Positions 21,291 through 34,510 of a stretch of DNA of 64,000 nt are shown here, one piece after another. Where the stretch lies: positions 34,267,378 to 34,331,377 of the forward strand of contig NC_073746.1 in NCBI RefSeq assembly GCF_029784135.1, in the 5' to 3' direction. The position numbers were made by a program, and so were the translations under genes. This DNA is from Toxorhynchites rutilus septentrionalis. Lineage: Eukaryota > Arthropoda > Insecta > Diptera > Culicidae. How positions within the stretch are numbered: the stretch's first letter is position 1; each line of letters opens with the position of its first letter. The notes under the pieces were generated by a model, which made no database searches, was not told where the DNA came from, and saw only the letters and a program-made list of their open reading frames with translations.

Positions 21291-22789
21291 ATCAACAATA
21301 TTTAGCCCTTTCCATATGTTAGTCAAGATAAATTTTCGGAAAACTAGGTATGTCAAGTTGCTTAATTAGGTAAGGTCTTCACGCTCAGAAAGTGTCATTC
21401 AGTTCTGATGGGTCATGCTAATCCCGTAGACGTTGGCGCGAAATCCGTTAATTAATTGATTACCACAAATTGTAATTTATTCATTCTAAGTTTTCGAATC
21501 TCCAAATTATATCACATACAGTTCGGCCTGAATGGAACGTTTCCGTTGAAAAGAAGTTTGAATTCAACACATGGATTTCTGTGTGCATCAAGACAGGTAA
21601 CATGAAATTTACACCATCCAAGCTAAACCCTTGTTTAAATTATTCAAATTTTTGGCATAGAAACAAGAAGTAAAACCGAACCCACCAATTCGCACTTTCT
21701 GGAGTGAGCATAGAGAACTCCCTCCAGCGAAAGTAACGAACGATGTAAAAACTCCCACTTTACGTGAGAACCATAAGCTATGCTCAGCATTACATACCTT
21801 CTGCAAGAACATCCTTTACTGTGGGAACACCAGAACCGACTGCTCATCGTCAAGAGAGCAGTAATTCCACAGTGCGAAAGTAGCTCGCATACATATCGCG
21901 AAATAAGCATGTATAAATTAAGACTTGTCGGGAAAAACGGAACGACTGCATTTGAATCACGTAGGTGGTAGTTTTCGACATTTCATGCTGAGGATAGTAC
22001 ATGCCAGAATGGGAGAATCTGTGCAAGTTTCTGATTTATGCCGACCTGAGCTGGTATAGGTAATATTTTATGTCGGGGGAATAGATTTTTGTAATTCAAC
22101 TCTAGGATTTTAAAGCTTCGCGTTCAACTTAGAGTAGGTCTGCTCAAGTTGAAAAAAAAAATATGTTGCTATCGTAACCTGTTCCTAGGTTCATCTTCAC
22201 TCTAGAAATTAATTACCAGAGCAATGAAGGAAAAAATGTTTCATGGCATTGATCGGAGTAGTGTAGAAAGATGAAGAATACATAACTTGTAGGAATTAAA
22301 ATTGATGGAACGAATCTCTTAGCTATTCGGGAATGTTCCACAGCTCACTTGTATCATTACCAGTGCCACAAATTATCAAAATCTGTTCACGAATGAAGAC
22401 ATTAGCTTTTTCCCAGTGTCGGATGAATTTTCTTCTGTTGAAACTCAACGCCTATCTGTCATAATGAGTATAACACAAGAGTCGAGACGCGTGAACTTTG
22501 TCTGGTATATTGAACGAATAGAGCATAAACGAATTTCGGAAAGCCTGCATTCAGGCACTTCCATTACTGTCAATAATTTCAGGTGATTATCACGAACGTT
22601 AAGTTGATCCTCATCGCTTGCAGTGAATTTCTATTGAAAACGTGTTTGATTTCCATATTTAGAAACAAAGGAATCCGGAGAAGGCAACATTAGCTTTCGT
22701 TGAGCGTTGACCGTTGTGCGGTGTTGAGCGGTTGAGCGACATCTAGCGTTGAACGGCGTTGAGCGTTCCGTTTCCGTTTCCGTTTCTTT
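21291..22789. other. No gene recognised
   Basis: No shared repeat or protein motif was noticed. The opposite-strand pair 21644-21910 / 21609-21812 overlaps in different frames without a recognisable product. Short ACGGCGTTGAGCG-type repeats at 22700-22765 precede the SINE. Confidence 0.4.
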
Positions 22790-22912
22790 TTTATACTGTA
22801 TTATAATGACTTTCAACACCTTTTTGGCTGGCTTGTCACTTCCATTTTTGGAAGAATGTCGGGAGTGAGAATTGAACTCGCGATCTTTACCGTGAAGGGT
22901 ACGGTCCGTTCC
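22790..22912 (-). mobile_element. Short tRNA-like SINE, different family
   Basis: On the minus strand it has a box-B-like GCGAGTTCAATTCTCACTC, then a hairpin-like TTCCAAAAATGGAA, GGTGTTGAAAGTCATTATAA and a TATAAAAAAG tail. CGTTTCCGTTTCCG lies on both sides (about 22768-22788 and 22912-22927), consistent with a target duplication in a simple repeat. Family not named. Confidence 0.5.
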
Positions 22913-23206
22913 CGTTTCCGTTTCCGCTTTATATGATCTTTTACTATCGCCATTTCTCTCTAACACGATCTTAGTTTCTAACACTTTCCTCATCTAACTC
23001 CATTTCACTAACTCCATTTTCGGTCTCCTAGGGCGGTTTTCAATGCACCGGAAGCCACCGGAATACGATATTCGACTTCCGCTGTTTAAGCCCTTCCATC
23101 CAATACCCATATCGTAGGGGTGTTATATGATTGCTAGTCATTTATAGCCAGTATCATTAAACCGGAAATCAAAACAAGATTATGTTCGTTTTTCGCTCGT
23201 CTGTTA

Positions 23207-23933
23207 CGAGGGTCACTATTTATATTTCGGGAATTGGCAACACTGATGTCATGTGAGTCCATCTGACGGTTCCATCGTAAAGTTTGACATTTTTGACGAT
23301 ATACGTACTCAGAACATTTTGTCATACGGACGCTATTTGTTTATTTTATATTTAGTTGAAAGTTTGGTCTCGGCAAAAAATGGAACTGAATCGTGAACAA
23401 TTTCGTGCGATGATTTTTTACGACTTTCGACGTGGATTATCACAACAAGAGTGCGTCAATCCACTTAATTTGACTTTTGGCGATGAAGCTCCATCAAAAA
23501 CCACTGTGTATCGCTGGTATAGTGAATTCAATCGTGGTCGTAGTTCGCTGTCCGACGAGTTTCGTGAAGGTCGTCCAAAATCGACTGTAGTGCCAGAAAA
23601 CATCGATGCTGTGCACGAAATGATTAAGCAAGATCGTCATGTAACCTATTGTGAGATTGAGGCATCCCTAAGCATTAGTTCCACCAGCATATATGCGATT
23701 TTACATGAACACTTAGTTGTGCGAAAATTATGTTCACGTTGGATCCCACATAATTTGACAATCGCTCAAAAAAAGGCTCGTGTCGATTGGGATAAATGCT
23801 TTGAAAATTGGTTTAAGCGCATGCAAAAGTGTATCGATCATCGTGGCGAGTACTTTGAAAAACAATAAAAATATATTCGCAGCTTAACTATTTGTTTTTG
23901 TTCCTATTCCCGAAATATAAATAGTGACCCTCG
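23207..23933 (+). mobile_element. Internally deleted mariner element, 727 bp
   Basis: Inverted repeats match over 28 bp, starting CGAGGGTCACTATTTATA, and are flanked by TA at 23205-23206 and 23934-23935, the mariner target. A full mariner is about 1.3 kb; here the middle of the transposase gene is missing while both ends and both UTRs remain. The single ORF inside is still open. Confidence 0.9.
23380..23868 (+). CDS. Truncated mariner transposase: DNA-binding domain fused to C-terminal tail
   Basis: A 162-residue frame from ATG 23380. Residues 1-130 are a mariner N-terminal DNA-binding region with two helix-turn-helix parts: FYDFRRGLSQQEC, GDEAPSKTTVYRWYSEF, EFREGRP, DRHVTYCEIEASL and the WIPHNLT linker before the catalytic core. 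After QKKARVDWDKC the sequence jumps to the normal mariner C-terminus (WFKRMQKCIDHRGEYF) and stops. The DD34D catalytic domain, about 180 residues, is absent, so it cannot cut or join DNA. A product would bind the inverted repeats and could inhibit intact copies, as the Drosophila KP protein does for P elements; that role is inference. An in-frame TTG lies upstream at 23356, but ATG with MELNREQF matches the usual mariner start. The frame is intact across the deletion, which could be chance. Confidence 0.8.
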   Translation: MELNREQFRAMIFYDFRRGLSQQECVNPLNLTFGDEAPSKTTVYRWYSEFNRGRSSLSDEFREGRPKSTVVPENIDAVHEMIKQDRHVTYCEIEASLSISSTSIYAILHEHLVVRKLCSRWIPHNLTIAQKKARVDWDKCFENWFKRMQKCIDHRGEYFEKQ

Positions 23934-23935
23934 TA

Positions 23936-25593
23936 TTGTCACCCATTGCCCATATAATTGGGGTGTACGCCATTTCTGGCCAATCGGGAGTAGATTCATA
24001 AAATATAGCTAGAGTTATACCATACATTTCATTGCCAATGTCGCCAAAAACAAGAATTTTGTATAATAAATGGCTATCATTTACCATTAATCGATTTCAC
24101 TCTCAATTAGTTGACGTTGAATTTTATGCTTTGATTTTCACTAACACGCAATGATATTCAATTTCGACGTTACGAATATCATGGCGAAAATGAATATGCA
24201 AATGAAAAATAAACTTTATGGCAAGCTGATGTTGATGTTCATTGCACTGGTGTTCATTGATAGTGTTGTTCCATATTTGTCGACTCTCGCTTGAGCAGTA
24301 GGTTGTCAATACAAGGCAGGCTGAATCAAAAATCCTAGCGGAAACTTCACATACCTTATGTTTTTGTGTTTTATTCTAGAATTAAAAATCAATCTCTAAC
24401 AAATAATCATTTCTCAAGTCTATTTAATCATCAATGACTATTAACAATCTGGTAGGACTTTTTTTTTGTAATAATCTATTCCTCTAATTACATTACTCAC
24501 ATTTTCACCACCCGGAGAAAATGTCATTATCGCCAGATCAATCGCTTTGATCTTCTTTTATTTTTCGTCCCCAGTCTCGCATCCTCGCATCAACAGTTTC
24601 CCGGTTTCAAGACCGAGGCACCGGGGATTTGGCTGACAACTTTTTTTCCTCTCTCTTCCTTGCTTCCTCCTCACCTTTGGTTCGTTTCCGGAAAGAGCGT
24701 TCGATTACTCACACACACACACAAGATAAACAGTCAAATCACGTCATCATCTTAAGCTGATGGCATGGTGGTAAGGAGGCAAAAATTTAATGGAATATTA
24801 ATAAGCTTTTCCATCACAGCCCAAAAGTGGGGGGGAGGGGGTTCGAAGGCAACAAGTGAATAAATTAGGCTCCCAGCGCTTCTTCACGGACTGACACGGG
24901 GAACGACAACGCAAATGACACCCCCTCGTGAACGTGGCTCACCAGGATTTAGGGTTGACTGGGTCGCTGTGATGAGTTGGGTTTCGAGCAAGGAACCGAA
25001 CGTATCAGACCACCTGTGCCACACGAGCAATAAGGCTCACGAGAGCTTTCACCGCGTGTGGGTGGAAATGAATCGTAATATGAATTATTGGTATCAATAT
25101 ATTTGCGTCATGGGGTGATGTCAATTTTGATCGGTGACAAGGCATGGAGTTATATCGCATTCGAAGGCATATATCGACAAATCGTCCCTATATCAACCGT
25201 TCGTATTCATGTATGAGGATTGAGTTCGCTCAGCGTATTTAAAATAGAACGTTGCAGTCATTACTGTGAACAAGCATGCTCATATAATAGTTTGGGAGGT
25301 ATGGTTCCAAAATTGGGATCAGACAATAACTACCATATTTGTTTTCTGTAGAGGGTCTTCGTAGTCACATTGGTTGGATTTTTGGCCATCAGGCCATCAT
25401 TTTCTGTCATATAATGAATCTCCATATTTATGGCCTCACAACTTAGCGGATTTTTCAAAAGACTTGTATTATGTCACTGCGAGTTTCGCTAAAATACGTT
25501 TTGTTTTATTTTGCTTCGTTTCTGATTTGTGTGTAAACGTGCTTTGCGGTGACAGAAATCCCATGTTTAATGGTAATAATAAATAATATAATA
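23936..25593. other. No gene recognised; simple repeats
   Basis: No coding motif. Contains a short (CA)n at 24709-24723 and a G-run (24828-24841). The frames at 23884-24087, 24915-25118 and 25374-25586 show no family features. Confidence 0.4.
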
Positions 25594-26864
<1,271 letters not shown>

Positions 26865-26866
26865 TA

Positions 26867-27842
26867 GCAGCGCTCATTTCTCGGCATTGGAACAGGAGAA
26901 CTCCTTGAGTTGGATAGTGGCAAAATTATGTAAATCTAGATTTGAACAATGTCTGAAAATTGCACTTTGGCTACAACCCTGGTTCGATTGGAAGCTGTGT
27001 TCTTGTTTTCGCTTTTGTATGTAGACGTCACAAGAACATATAAACAGTTAGATCAGTTATAAAAAGTTGTTGGAGTTGGACGTGTGTATCCCAAAGGAAC
27101 GGATCGTATATCCTTAATTTTCACACGGATTTGACCAGATTCTGTTGTACGTATATGTTGTGTTCTGATATGTTCATAAAGAAGTTGTTAAATTTTAAAT
27201 TGTTAAATGATTTGTGAATAAACTTAAAGAAAAAAGAAGCTGTGTTATGTATAATTTTGTATGTAGGGAGAACCAACCGTTGTGAGCAGCATGGAGATTC
27301 GAAAGGTTACAGTCTAAACCGTGGTAGACGGAATTACAATTTCCTTATTACCCGACAAACAAGATTTAGCTATTTGATACGAGTGTTTCCCAAGCGGAAG
27401 CTTATCGGAAACACCGTCAGGCATAAATGTGACGAATCATTCGTACCAGGACTCAACTCGTTCGTTCGGTGAGCAATAAACATCTTAACTGAATCGATAA
27501 AATCCGTAAAAACTGACGGTGTGTGCTCAGGAATACCTCACTCGTGTTCGACGAAAAAAATGCAACGGAGCCTTCCTGTGATCAGAGACCGATGGAAGTG
27601 AAATCGGTTGCGGATGGTGGAAGTCGAAAATCGCATTCACCGGAACGGAACGTTTCAAATCATAATGATACCATCGATAAGACAACGTTCGGGTGTTCTT
27701 TTTTTTTTTGTTGCGCCTTTACTGCGAAGGAAAGCTGCAGAACCCATAGGTATCTTTTCATGCACGCGTATTCATGTTTTCCAACAGGCTTCTCTCGAAA
27801 AAAAAAAGCCTCTGAGACTCTCGGCGGATGTTCCATTATTTC
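26867..27842. other. No gene recognised; possible solo-LTR-like block
   Basis: GAAGCTGTGTT...TTTTGTATGTAG occurs at 26993-27024 and again at 27237-27266, bracketing about 240 bp that contains TATAAAAAG (27058) and AATAAACTTAAAG (27217). The frames at 27523-27846 and 27608-27952 overlap and have no recognisable motif. Confidence 0.35.
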
Positions 27843-28190
27843 ATAGAGCAATTCCACGTCAGATCGACCAGACGCAGACCCGACCCTCTCCGAATTTTTC
27901 GAAACTTGGTATTTATGATGGAAACTACCTACAATTACAATTTTCATTCTAATATGACCAATTTAAATTACGACTGGTATTTGAAAAGGACGCATTCAAA
28001 ATCATTTATCTTCCTTTTCATCAACCGTTATTCAAAATTCAGATGTCTGATTAAAATATGATGTTTGACAAATTAGATTTGATTTGAAAATCAGTTAGTA
28101 ATACTTAGTCAAAAATCATAACCAAAAATTTAAATTAAAGTAAAAAACTTTCATATCTTAAAACACCCTTCTTCGATATTTTTTTGAATA
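27843..28190 (+). repeat. Dispersed repeat fragment (GCAGTTCC family)
   Basis: Second occurrence of the family seen at 15-330: AGCAATTCCACGTCAGATCG, then TTTTCATTCTAATATGACC. It ends where the complete LIR-A copy starts. Confidence 0.4.
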
Positions 28191-28192
28191 TT

Positions 28193-29575
28193 CAGCCATT
28201 CCATACCAACTCGATATAGTGGTTCTCAGATTTTGGTTAAAAGTGGAAATTTTGTCCTTTACTGCAAAACATTAGAACCGTATTTTTGTGGTCCGAAAAA
28301 TCAATTTTCCTCACTTCTTCCCAAAAATAACTTTTTACAAAAATTCATAACTTTTGAACTACTGAGCCGATTTAGATGATCGATATATCTAAATGAATCC
28401 AATAAACTAGCTAAAAAAGTACTGAACCTGCAAAAATAAATGGATTTTGTTCTTGATAATCCTTGATTGTAATCGTTTTTTATTGTTTTCATGGCTTTGA
28501 ACTAGATGGCGCTATATTTTTTGAAATATTTTTTTCTTGAAAGCTGAGGACATTACATGACATATCCCGATATCACAGATGCTATAGTTTTCGTTTTTGA
28601 GATATGATTTTTCAAAGTTAACCGATGGTTCGAAATATCAATTCTTCCTCCTTTTTCCTACTATGAAAATTCATAACTTTTGAGCTACTGAACAGATTCA
28701 GATGACTGACATATCAAATTGAAGCTTATAAATTAGTTTTATTAGAAAAAAAATACAATTTTTGCGATTTTTTGGATTATTGATTGAGTTAATTTTACAT
28801 AGTTTTCTCGGTTGAAGATAGAGGGCGCTATATTTTTTTATATTTTTTCTGGAAAGCTGAGGATTTTTTACATAACATATATCGATATCAGAGATGTTTT
28901 TTTTCGTTTTTGATATATGATTTTTCAAATTTAACATGTTCTAAATCTTCGTTCAAAATTCCCATGTGACTAGACTAGACCTATGCGACCAGAATCCATT
29001 TTTCCCGCAAGTGTGATAATTTTTCAAAGAAGCTCTTTAGCTTTAGCTCATTGGCTTCAAGTTGATATGTCGTTCATCTGAATCAGTTTAGTAGTTCAAA
29101 TGCTATGAATTTTCGAAAAACGTCATTTTTGGATAAAAGGGAAAAATGATTTTTCGGACCACCGGTTAACTCTGAAAAAAATATCCTCAGCTTTCAAGAA
29201 AAAATATAAAAAATATAGCGCCCTCTAGGCCAAAGCCATGAAAACAATGAAAAAGCGATTACAATCAATAAACACGAAAATAAAATTCAATTTTTTTGCA
29301 AGTTCAATATTTTTTAATAAAAGTCTCATTGGTTTTAATTTGGTATGTCGATCATCTAAATCGGTTGAATGGATCAAAAGATATGATTTTTTAAAGGAAG
29401 TCATTTTTGGGAAAAAGTGGAAAAAGTTGATTTTTCGAACCACCCTAGAATGGTAATGGTCACCCTAACGAAAAAAAACAAAAAATATGAGTCTAATATT
29501 TTGCAATAAAGAACAAAACTACCACTTTTCATAGAAATCTGAGAACCACTATATCGGTTTGGCATGGAACGGCTG
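28193..29575. repeat. LIR-A, complete copy
   Basis: Inverted ends CAGCCATTCCATACCAAC and CAGCCGTTCCATGCCAAAC, flanked by TATT on both sides (28189-28192, 29576-29579). Each arm is about 690 bp and carries ACCACTATATCG, the GTCATCTGAATC-type block and CTCAGCTTTC...GCGCCCTC in mirror order, so almost the whole 1383 bp can fold back. No ORF longer than about 80 residues. A 4-bp duplication fits the mosquito m4bp MITE class in general terms; the exact family is unassigned. Confidence 0.8.
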
Positions 29576-29711
29576 TATTTTTATCAGAAAGTCCTTCTAA
29601 TTTAACAATGGTTGACGTATAGTGGTGCCATGTTGGACACTCCCAAATAAAGATATAAGTTTTTTGACAATTTACGAAATTTCAATATAAAATGAAAAAC
29701 TATGTAGAACA

Positions 29712-30751
29712 CTAGCTGACCCGACAAACTTCGACCCGTCCAACATTTATTTTTTGTTATCACATCCACGTTTTCTTACTAAGCGCACGATCATGGGTCC
29801 AATCGCAGAACTTTTCATTGATTGATCTTCTAATCTCCCCTTTAAAATTACCTTTTACTATGAATATCCTAGTACTTCTACCAAACCCGTAATTATAATA
29901 TCAGATTATTTTCAGACACAATTCGCGTTCAAGATTGCTCAACCACTTGCAAATAACATGTTTCTCCGTTACATGGAATAAATGTTTGATACAGAAAATA
30001 TGATAGAAAAAAGACAGCCCTAAATCGGATAATTCCTTTCTCCAGTCTTGCTCTTATCAACACATTCGGCGATCCATTTCTATTTATATAGATTGAAGAC
30101 GTTTTATTATGCGTTTTATCACATTAAAATCCATGTACACTTTCGAACAAAGATCAATTTCATTAGCACAAACATCAAATGGACTAACAACGCTTGTCAA
30201 TACGTAATTGTAGAACACATGCGAATTGAATTTTTCGAATTTTCCCATTTTCCTTCAGAGTTTTCTGAAAATTCTCAACTATCATGTTTGGTTGGAAAAT
30301 GTGTAGTATTTTTATGGAATCTCCTCTCCATTCCAGAGAAGGGAGGAGTGTCATACCACCATAGAAACATTTCTCGTACCCAAAAACCCTCACATCCCAA
30401 ATTTGGCTCCATTTGCTTTATTAGTTCTCGAGTTATGCAGAAATTTGTGTTTCATTTGTATGGGAGCTCCCCTTAGAGAGGGGTAGGAGTGTCTAACCAC
30501 CGTAAAAACATTTATTGCACCCTAAAACCTCCACATACCAAATTTGGTTCTGTTTGCTTGATAAGTTCTTAAGTTATGCACACATTTGTGCTTCATTTGT
30601 ATGGTAGCCTTTCCCTAAGAGAGGGGGGTAGTGTGTCAAATCACCATAGAAAAGTTTCTTGCCCCCCAAAAACCTTTACATGCCAATCATAAGAATCAGA
30701 CAGACAGAAAGGACAGAAAGACAGAGAGACAGACAGACATCACTCCCGGAA

Positions 30752-30840
<89 letters not shown>
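29712..30840 (-). mobile_element. Helitron-like element with expanded 5' microsatellite
   Basis: On the minus strand it ends GTCGGGTCAGCTAG at 29712 followed by T (A at 29711 on the plus strand). The interior has three ~150-bp units with C-rich runs (30325, 30470, 30612). The far end has CAGACAGA repeats (30697-30740), then (TA)n, which corresponds to the short TATATATA start of the copy at 2510. Confidence 0.6.
30755..30839. repeat. (TA)n microsatellite, 85 bp
   Basis: A pure TA run at the Helitron-like 5' end. The homologous place in the 2510 copy is only about 14 bp, which suggests growth of the element's terminal TA tract. Confidence 0.95.
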
Positions 30841-30844
<4 letters not shown>

Positions 30845-31905
30845 TCAAAAAGTTACCCTATACAAAACCACCTCGAAAAAACACCCTTTGAAAATCGAAA
30901 ATTCACCCAAGGGGGGAGTAAAGGAAATAGAGGTTTACGAAAAAAAAATTTGGTGTCAAATGTCTTAAAATTGCACTTCGACATCTGGTGTCTTCTCGAA
31001 AAAAAATTTTTTGTCAAAAATCGACACTCTGGGACTCAGTTTTTTTCGGAATACGAAACGAAAAGTATGGTTTCAAATGCCAATAAAAATAGTTATCTGA
31101 ATTTTTCATTCGGAACTTGTTGCGAAATGTTGATTTGCACGACAAGTTTTTTTTGAAAAACGAAAAATCACCGAAAATCGGGGTTTTCAAAAAAAATTGT
31201 CAGTGCCAAATGTCTTAAAATTGCATTACTCATTGAGATTTACTGTTATCTTGAAAAAAAATGTAAAAAAAAATATTTTTGGCGCTTGGTCGTTTTTCCG
31301 TCTGAAAAATCGATTTTTGATAAAAAAAAATTTCTGGGATAACTGTAAATCTCGACGTGTCATGCAATGTTAAGACATTTGGCATCAAAGCTCCGATTTC
31401 CGGCGATTTTTCGGTTTTTAAAAAACTCAAGTTTTAACGCCTGCAACACTAATAAATGAAGTTCGAATGAGCTAATATTTTGCATAGGGTATATTATCGT
31501 GCGAAACGATATTTCACAGCAAGTTCCGAATGAAAAATTGAGATAACTATTTTTATTGGTACCCAAAACCATACCTTTCATCTTGTATTCCGAAAAAAAA
31601 CTAAGTCCCAAAGTGTCGTTTTTTGACAAAAAAAAAAGTTCGAGATGACACTAGATCTCGACGTTTCATGCAATTTTAAGATATTTGGCACCAACATTTT
31701 TTTTCGAAAACCTTGATTTCCTTTATTCCCCCCTTGGGTGATTTTTCGATTTTCGAACAACTCTAACTTTGACCGCTTTGCGCCACTCTCGCTTAAGTCC
31801 GATTGAGCTGATATTTGCCATAGGGTGTTTTTTCGAGGTGGTGAACATTTTTTATGGGGTAACTTTTTGAAATTAGAGATGACCATTTTCATTGGCACCC
31901 TAATA
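30841..31905. repeat. LIR-D, fuller copy
   Basis: CACCCAAGGGGGGAGTAAAG at 30903 mirrors CTTTATTCCCCCCTTGGGTG at 31720, and AATCGACACTCTGGGACT at 31019 mirrors its inverse near 31604-31620. The right end is CCATTTTCATTGGCACC; the left end is lost against the (TA)n. A short TAGA tandem follows at 31906-31924. No transposase. Confidence 0.65.
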
Positions 31906-32030
31906 TAGATAGATAGATAGATAGAAGATACATATTTTTTTTTCGAACACGTTCTCAAATTATGAAAATCAGAAAACTCACACAAAACATCAAGGACAAC
32001 CCAAGTTGTACTTCGTTTGCATAACTTTTT

Positions 32031-32232
32031 GACGTAGAACTACGTCTTTCAGGAAGGCTGCCAAATCAGAAAACAGGTCACGTTTTTATGCAATAAAGTT
32101 AACGTTAATAACTATTTTCACTTAGAACGAATTCTCATGATTTGCATACCAATCGAATCGGAAATTCTCTAAGATTTGTTCGCTAATCTCTAAACGGTTT
32201 AAATTCATGAAAACTGGAAAAACTTCTTTTTT
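32031..32232 (+). repeat. GACGTAG-family end fragment, subtype 2
   Basis: Begins GACGTAGAACTACGTCTTTC and continues as the inverse of 11026-11241. It is cut at 32233, where a second GACGTAG element of another subtype starts, so the two ends stand in tandem. Confidence 0.65.
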
Positions 32233-33660
32233 GACGTGGGACTACGTCTAACCGGAGTATATAGGGGGTGAAATGAAAACCTAAACACAGAACATGCAGG
32301 AAAAAATGAAAGATTCCGAATGCTTATAACTCGAACATTTCTTACTGGATCGAAAAGATGTTTCCATCAAACGATAGGGAATATTTCTACGCTGCTATCA
32401 CAATTAATAAAATGTTATTTTTTATTAGATGAACTATTGAAAAACTGTAAAATGTTCAGCGTTATCTAAACACCCTAACTGCCTCGTTTTGATTGGATCG
32501 ATTGACGGTTTCTCGAACACAACCATCAAAACCAATCAGCCTTGGGGAAATCGGCATTGCAAATACATGAGAGTCGGGGATATTTTTGTTCCGACTGAAA
32601 TGTGTTTCCCTAACACAGACTTCAAATCCATGGAGTGTGAGGAAATAGACTTTGCAAATTCATGCAAGTCGGGGACATTTTTGTTCCGACTGAAATGCGT
32701 TTGCCTAACACAGACTTCAAAACCAAGCAGCGTTGGAGAAATCAGCATTGTAAATACATGAAAGTCGGAGGTATTTTTGTTCCGACTGAAATGTGTTTCC
32801 CTAACAATCTTCAAAACCAGAATGTCTGGGGAAATCGGCTTTGCAAATAAATGCATACTACGAGTATTTTTGTACTCGTTTGCCTTTGTGGAAACTAGAA
32901 TTTGTTTCCTTAACACGGTCTCCTAAACTTAGGAACCTGGGAAAATCGTGCAGACACTAGAGGCGAATGAACTTTCAGGTTTAAATCCTCTATAGTATAA
33001 AAAGTAGAAGTTGAAGTTGTTGATTCATGCAAGCCGGGGATATTTCTGCACCCGCATGTTTTTTCTTTGCACTCCGAAAAATGTTTTCTTAACACGGATT
33101 ACAAAAGCGGGTACGAACACAACGCTTTGGCTCGGTTATTCAAGATTGCATTAAAGGATATGCCTTCATATCTTCTGCTCACGCATACGCATATCATTTG
33201 ATGATTATGCAAAATGTTGATATCCATTTGCTGTGACAACAATATGCGTTCGTACATGTCAAAATCGAAACTGAGTGCCTGAAGATTAACAAATCAAGCA
33301 AATTCGCGGTTCCAGAAGTACGTACACTTGAGAAATGCAAACTTCAGAAAGAAACGTAACATAAAATAACCGTTTGATAATTCTTCCGTTCACATATTTT
33401 GTCCTGGGCATCATACCAAACGTAAAAGGGCTGTCAATAAATTTACTTGTAACGAAGAACATAATCTATCACAATGCATGGATTGACCTTACACGGCATT
33501 ATACAATATTTTTACTCACGAAGCAAATATATTGAATTCAATTGAATTCGGAAATTGTTTCATTCAATCAAAAATTTAATCATGTTTGTATTGTAATGAT
33601 TACTAAGCTAAGGAAGTTCCACGTCAAACTTGCGGTTATATCATAGATATTACCCACCCA
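32233..33660 (+). repeat. GACGTAG-family element with 96-bp tandem units
   Basis: Starts GACGTGGGACTACGTCTAAC and ends with TTCCACGTCAAACTTGCGG plus the hairpin GGTTATATC, ATA, GATATTACC. The interior at about 32545-32920 has four diverged ~96-bp units (GGAAATCGGCATTGCAAATA, TTTTTGTTCCGACTGAAATG, TTTCCCTAACACAGACTTCA). 96 is a multiple of three, so it leaves frames open, but there is no protein signature. T-runs flank both ends. Confidence 0.65.
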
Positions 33661-33689
33661 TTTTTTTTCCCATACATTTGTTCTGCCGA

Positions 33690-34510
33690 TTTGTGCGCTA
33701 ACCCTACCCGTATTTCGAATGTTTATAACTCGAACATTTCTTAACAGATCGGTAAGATGTCACAACCGAGCATCACTTGATAGGAATTATTTCAACGCGT
33801 CTATCAAAATTAATAAACTGTTATTTTTCATGAGATGAACAATTCAATAACTTTAAAATGTCAAGCAATGTCTAAACACCCTAACTGCCAAGTTTTGATT
33901 GGCCCGATGTACGGTTTCCCCAACACAAACTTCAAAATCGATGTACCTGTAGAAATCCGCTCTGCAAATATACATGCAAGTCGGGGGTATTTTTGCTCCC
34001 ACCGAGCTGTGTTTCCCTAACACGGACTTCAAAATTAATGTGCCTGGGTGTTGTGTCAAAATTAAAGTACCTTGCCTGGGTAATGTGCCAAAATTAATGT
34101 ACCTTGGTGTTGAATACTTTTGTATTCGCTTGTCGTTGTGCAGACCGGTATATGTTTCCCTAAAACATACTTTTAAACTGAGAAGCCTGGGAAAATCGTC
34201 ATTTCAGATACTAGTGGTGAATGAACTTTCGCGGTTTGAAAACTACGTAAACATGAGATGTTTCAGAGTAAAATATAAAATACAATGATAGTTTGACAAT
34301 TCTTCCGTTCACATATTTTGGTAGTCCTAGGCATCATATCAAACATGAAAGGACGTTCATCAAATTTATTTGTAACGTAGAACATAATCTATTACAAAAA
34401 TTCGATGCATTCTAAAATAATATTCTAAGTGGTAAACAAGCGAATTCCATAATATAATTGCGTAGTTCTACTTCGAAAATATGCGGTTGTGTCCTAGATA
34501 CAACCCTTAC
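33690..34510 (+). repeat. GACGTAG-family element, left end missing
   Basis: Matches the interior of the preceding element from TAACTCGAACATTTCTTA onward, with about two of the 96-bp units, and ends TGCGGTTGTGTCCTAGATAC-AACCC. The GACGTAG terminus is lost. Arranged head-to-tail with the copy at 32233. Confidence 0.6.

Noticed and set aside
32489..32916. Open frames on both strands with repeated peptide units
   Set aside because: They arise from ~96-bp tandem units (a multiple of three) inside a GACGTAG repeat. No domain, and not conserved in frame in the inverted copy at 58.4-58.9 kb.
32545..32920. CRISPR-like array
   Set aside because: Units are contiguous and diverged, without unique spacers, in a eukaryotic transposon context.
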